From assembly GCA_015258785.1 (NCBI GenBank), contig JABZHP010000001.1, positions 1-64,000 of the forward strand: DNA of 64,000 bases. The letters run 5' to 3'. The position numbers were made by a program, and so were the translations under genes. Positions within the stretch are counted from its first letter, which is position 1, and each line of letters opens with the position of its first letter. Source of the DNA: Atopobium sp. (GTDB lineage Bacteria; Actinomycetota; Coriobacteriia; Coriobacteriales; Atopobiaceae). Below the pieces are notes generated by a model. The model made no database searches. It worked only from the letters and a program-made list of their open reading frames with translations, and was not told the DNA's origin. Shown one piece after another: positions 62,799 to 64,000 of the stretch.

Positions 62799-63826
62799 TG
62801 GTGGACAATACGCGCGATTCCAGAAGGCCTACCTCTAGGATTCCTGCTGATGCTCAGCCTAATCCTGAAGAAACAGGTAGCGTTGGAATTGATAGACAGA
62901 TTGAAAAGCTGGAGATTCGTCGCTCAATTAAAGAGCTGCAACGAGCCGCTGGTAACCTTATGGGTCAGCGAGTTCGTGGCGTTACCGAGAAGCTTTTGAC
63001 AAGGACTCTGTCTGGCGTAGTTTACGCAGCTATTGTGCTTGCTGCGCTGTTTGTTGGCAAAGAAGCCACTATTGTTTTGATTGCTGGCATGGCATGGCTC
63101 TGCTGCTCTGAGTTCTTCCATATTTGCCGTATGGGCGGACGTATGCCAAACGAGCCTCTTGGCCTTGTCTTCTCGCTTGTTTTTCCCATAATTGCGTATT
63201 TTGGTCACGTCTTTCCGCTGGTATTTTCTCTGCTTTTGATTATTCTTTGCGGACTTTGGTATGTTTTAACACCGCGAGCAAACCTTGCAGACGTGGCAGT
63301 TACGGCTTTTGGACCACTGTATACCTCGCTTTCACTTTCAACGGTAGTGCTTCTGAGGTCCACAGAGCCTAGTTTTTCTATTCCTTGGATTACGCTTGCT
63401 GTCATGCTCTCTGTGTGGGCTAACGATTCATTTGCGTATTTGTTTGGATCAAAATTTGGCAAACATAAACTAGCGCCAAGAATTTCTCCTAATAAGAGCT
63501 GGGAAGGCTTCTTTGGTGGTCTTCTTGGATCAATGTTGGTGTGGTTCTTGATGGCAGTTTTTGGTGCAATTGATATGAATCCACTGTTTGCGCTGCTTTT
63601 TGGCGTAACAGAAGGCATCTTCTCCGTTGTTGGAGACCTCTTTGAGTCTCGCATTAAGCGAGGAGTGGGCCTCAAGGATTCTGGTTCAATTATGCCTGGT
63701 CATGGTGGTCTACTTGATAGAACCGATTCGATGATTTTTGGAACTATGGCGGCGTTTCTTCTCTTCCAGCTTGCCGTGCTCTTTAGCCAGGTCAAGCTAC
63801 CTATTGCGCTGCCGTTTGGAGCATAG
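62798..63826 (+). CDS. cdsA: Phosphatidate cytidylyltransferase
   Basis: Makes CDP-diacylglycerol for phospholipids. A cytoplasmic N-terminal tail of about 75 residues is followed by around eight helices and the signature SRIKRGVGLKDSGSIMPGHGGLLDRTDSM near 290. 342 residues, longer than most because of the tail. GTG 62798 overlaps the uppS stop by one base; GTG 62801 is equally possible. Confidence 0.94.
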   Translation: MVDNTRDSRRPTSRIPADAQPNPEETGSVGIDRQIEKLEIRRSIKELQRAAGNLMGQRVRGVTEKLLTRTLSGVVYAAIVLAALFVGKEATIVLIAGMAWLCCSEFFHICRMGGRMPNEPLGLVFSLVFPIIAYFGHVFPLVFSLLLIILCGLWYVLTPRANLADVAVTAFGPLYTSLSLSTVVLLRSTEPSFSIPWITLAVMLSVWANDSFAYLFGSKFGKHKLAPRISPNKSWEGFFGGLLGSMLVWFLMAVFGAIDMNPLFALLFGVTEGIFSVVGDLFESRIKRGVGLKDSGSIMPGHGGLLDRTDSMIFGTMAAFLLFQLAVLFSQVKLPIALPFGA

Positions 63827-63829
63827 GTT

Positions 63830-64000
63830 TTGAGCATTTTTGAAGATACCGCGCCTCGTGCTGTAAGGCATGAGCCACTGCGTGTTGCTGTCCTTGGAGC
63901 TTCGGGTTCTGTGGGTATGCAGACGCTTGATGTATGCCGTCATTTTCCGCAAAAGGTGGAGGTTGCAGCCCTTGCAGTGAGGTCGTCGGTTGAGTTTGCA
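63830..64000 (+). CDS. dxr: 1-deoxy-D-xylulose 5-phosphate reductoisomerase (5' part)
   Basis: Only the first 57 codons are in the window. The NADPH-binding loop VAVLGASGSVGMQTLDVCRHF identifies DXR, first committed step of the MEP isoprenoid pathway, and the uppS-cdsA-dxr order fits. Start TTG 63830, 3 bases after cdsA; the first 17 residues precede the core. Confidence 0.87.
   Translation, partial: MSIFEDTAPRAVRHEPLRVAVLGASGSVGMQTLDVCRHFPQKVEVAALAVRSSVEFA

Overview
The window reads as a stretch of core chromosome from a low-to-mid G+C actinobacterium. I infer class Coriobacteriia, family Atopobiaceae (Lancefieldella/Atopobium/Olsenella-like). The grounds are the gene families, the actinobacterial-type WWW tryptophan leader peptide, the anaerobic fermentative enzymes (pyruvate formate-lyase, PPDK, ferredoxin) and the gene orders rplU-rpmA-obg, rpsP-khpA-rimM-trmD, yraN-comM-dprA-trmFO-xerC and rpsB-tsf-pyrH-frr-uppS-cdsA-dxr. 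No database search was possible. I see no phage, insertion sequence, CRISPR array or rRNA gene; coding density is roughly 90 percent.

Layout. 0.1-9 kb (minus strand): maf, a ferredoxin, a GNAT acetyltransferase gene broken by one stop codon, a VanZ-RDD membrane protein, an RNA m5U methyltransferase, trpS, and the pyruvate formate-lyase cluster. In that cluster the glycyl-radical domain is a separate 83-residue protein. 9-16.6 kb: a shikimate-pathway cluster, aroA-aroC-chorismate mutase-aroE/K fusion, then a PTS EIIB-AroQ fusion, and aroB beyond an opposing KDPG aldolase gene. 16.7-22.5 kb: tRNA-Arg, a P-type ATPase, a zinc-ribbon membrane protein, a cyclophilin and a TPR membrane protein. 22.6-29.6 kb: the mreBCD-PBP2-rodA elongation operon. 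29.6-40.3 kb: B12/radical SAM and DUF2344 proteins, rplU, rpmA, an ECF transporter cassette behind a Trp attenuator (predicted tryptophan uptake), then obg-nadD-yqeK-rsfS. 40.3-47.3 kb: dinB with an SOS box, rpsP-khpA-rimM-trmD-lepB, glyQS. 47.4-52.0 kb: a half-length PPDK regulator, ppdK and dgt. 52-58.7 kb: rplS, rnhB, yraN-comM-dprA, trmFO and xerC. 58.7-64 kb: rpsB to dxr, the last cut by the window edge.

The genes serve anaerobic central carbon metabolism (PFL, PPDK, Eda), aromatic precursor synthesis combined with predicted tryptophan uptake, rod-shape peptidoglycan growth, translation, isoprenoid and phospholipid supply, and DNA processing linked to natural transformation (ComM, DprA).

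Most notable are: (1) the split pyruvate formate-lyase; (2) the PTS EIIB-dehydroquinase fusion; (3) a strongly over-represented motif, core TTTCTCGCC with consensus GTTTCTCGCCA, found by eye at 15 exact 9-mer and 28 exact 8-mer sites on both strands, often beside or inside terminators and as inverted pairs (one pair inside comM), which resembles a DNA-uptake-type sequence; (4) the Trp-codon attenuator on an ECF transporter; (5) a PPDK regulator lacking its kinase half; (6) a hairpin that buries the ribosome binding site of the yraN-comM-dprA operon.
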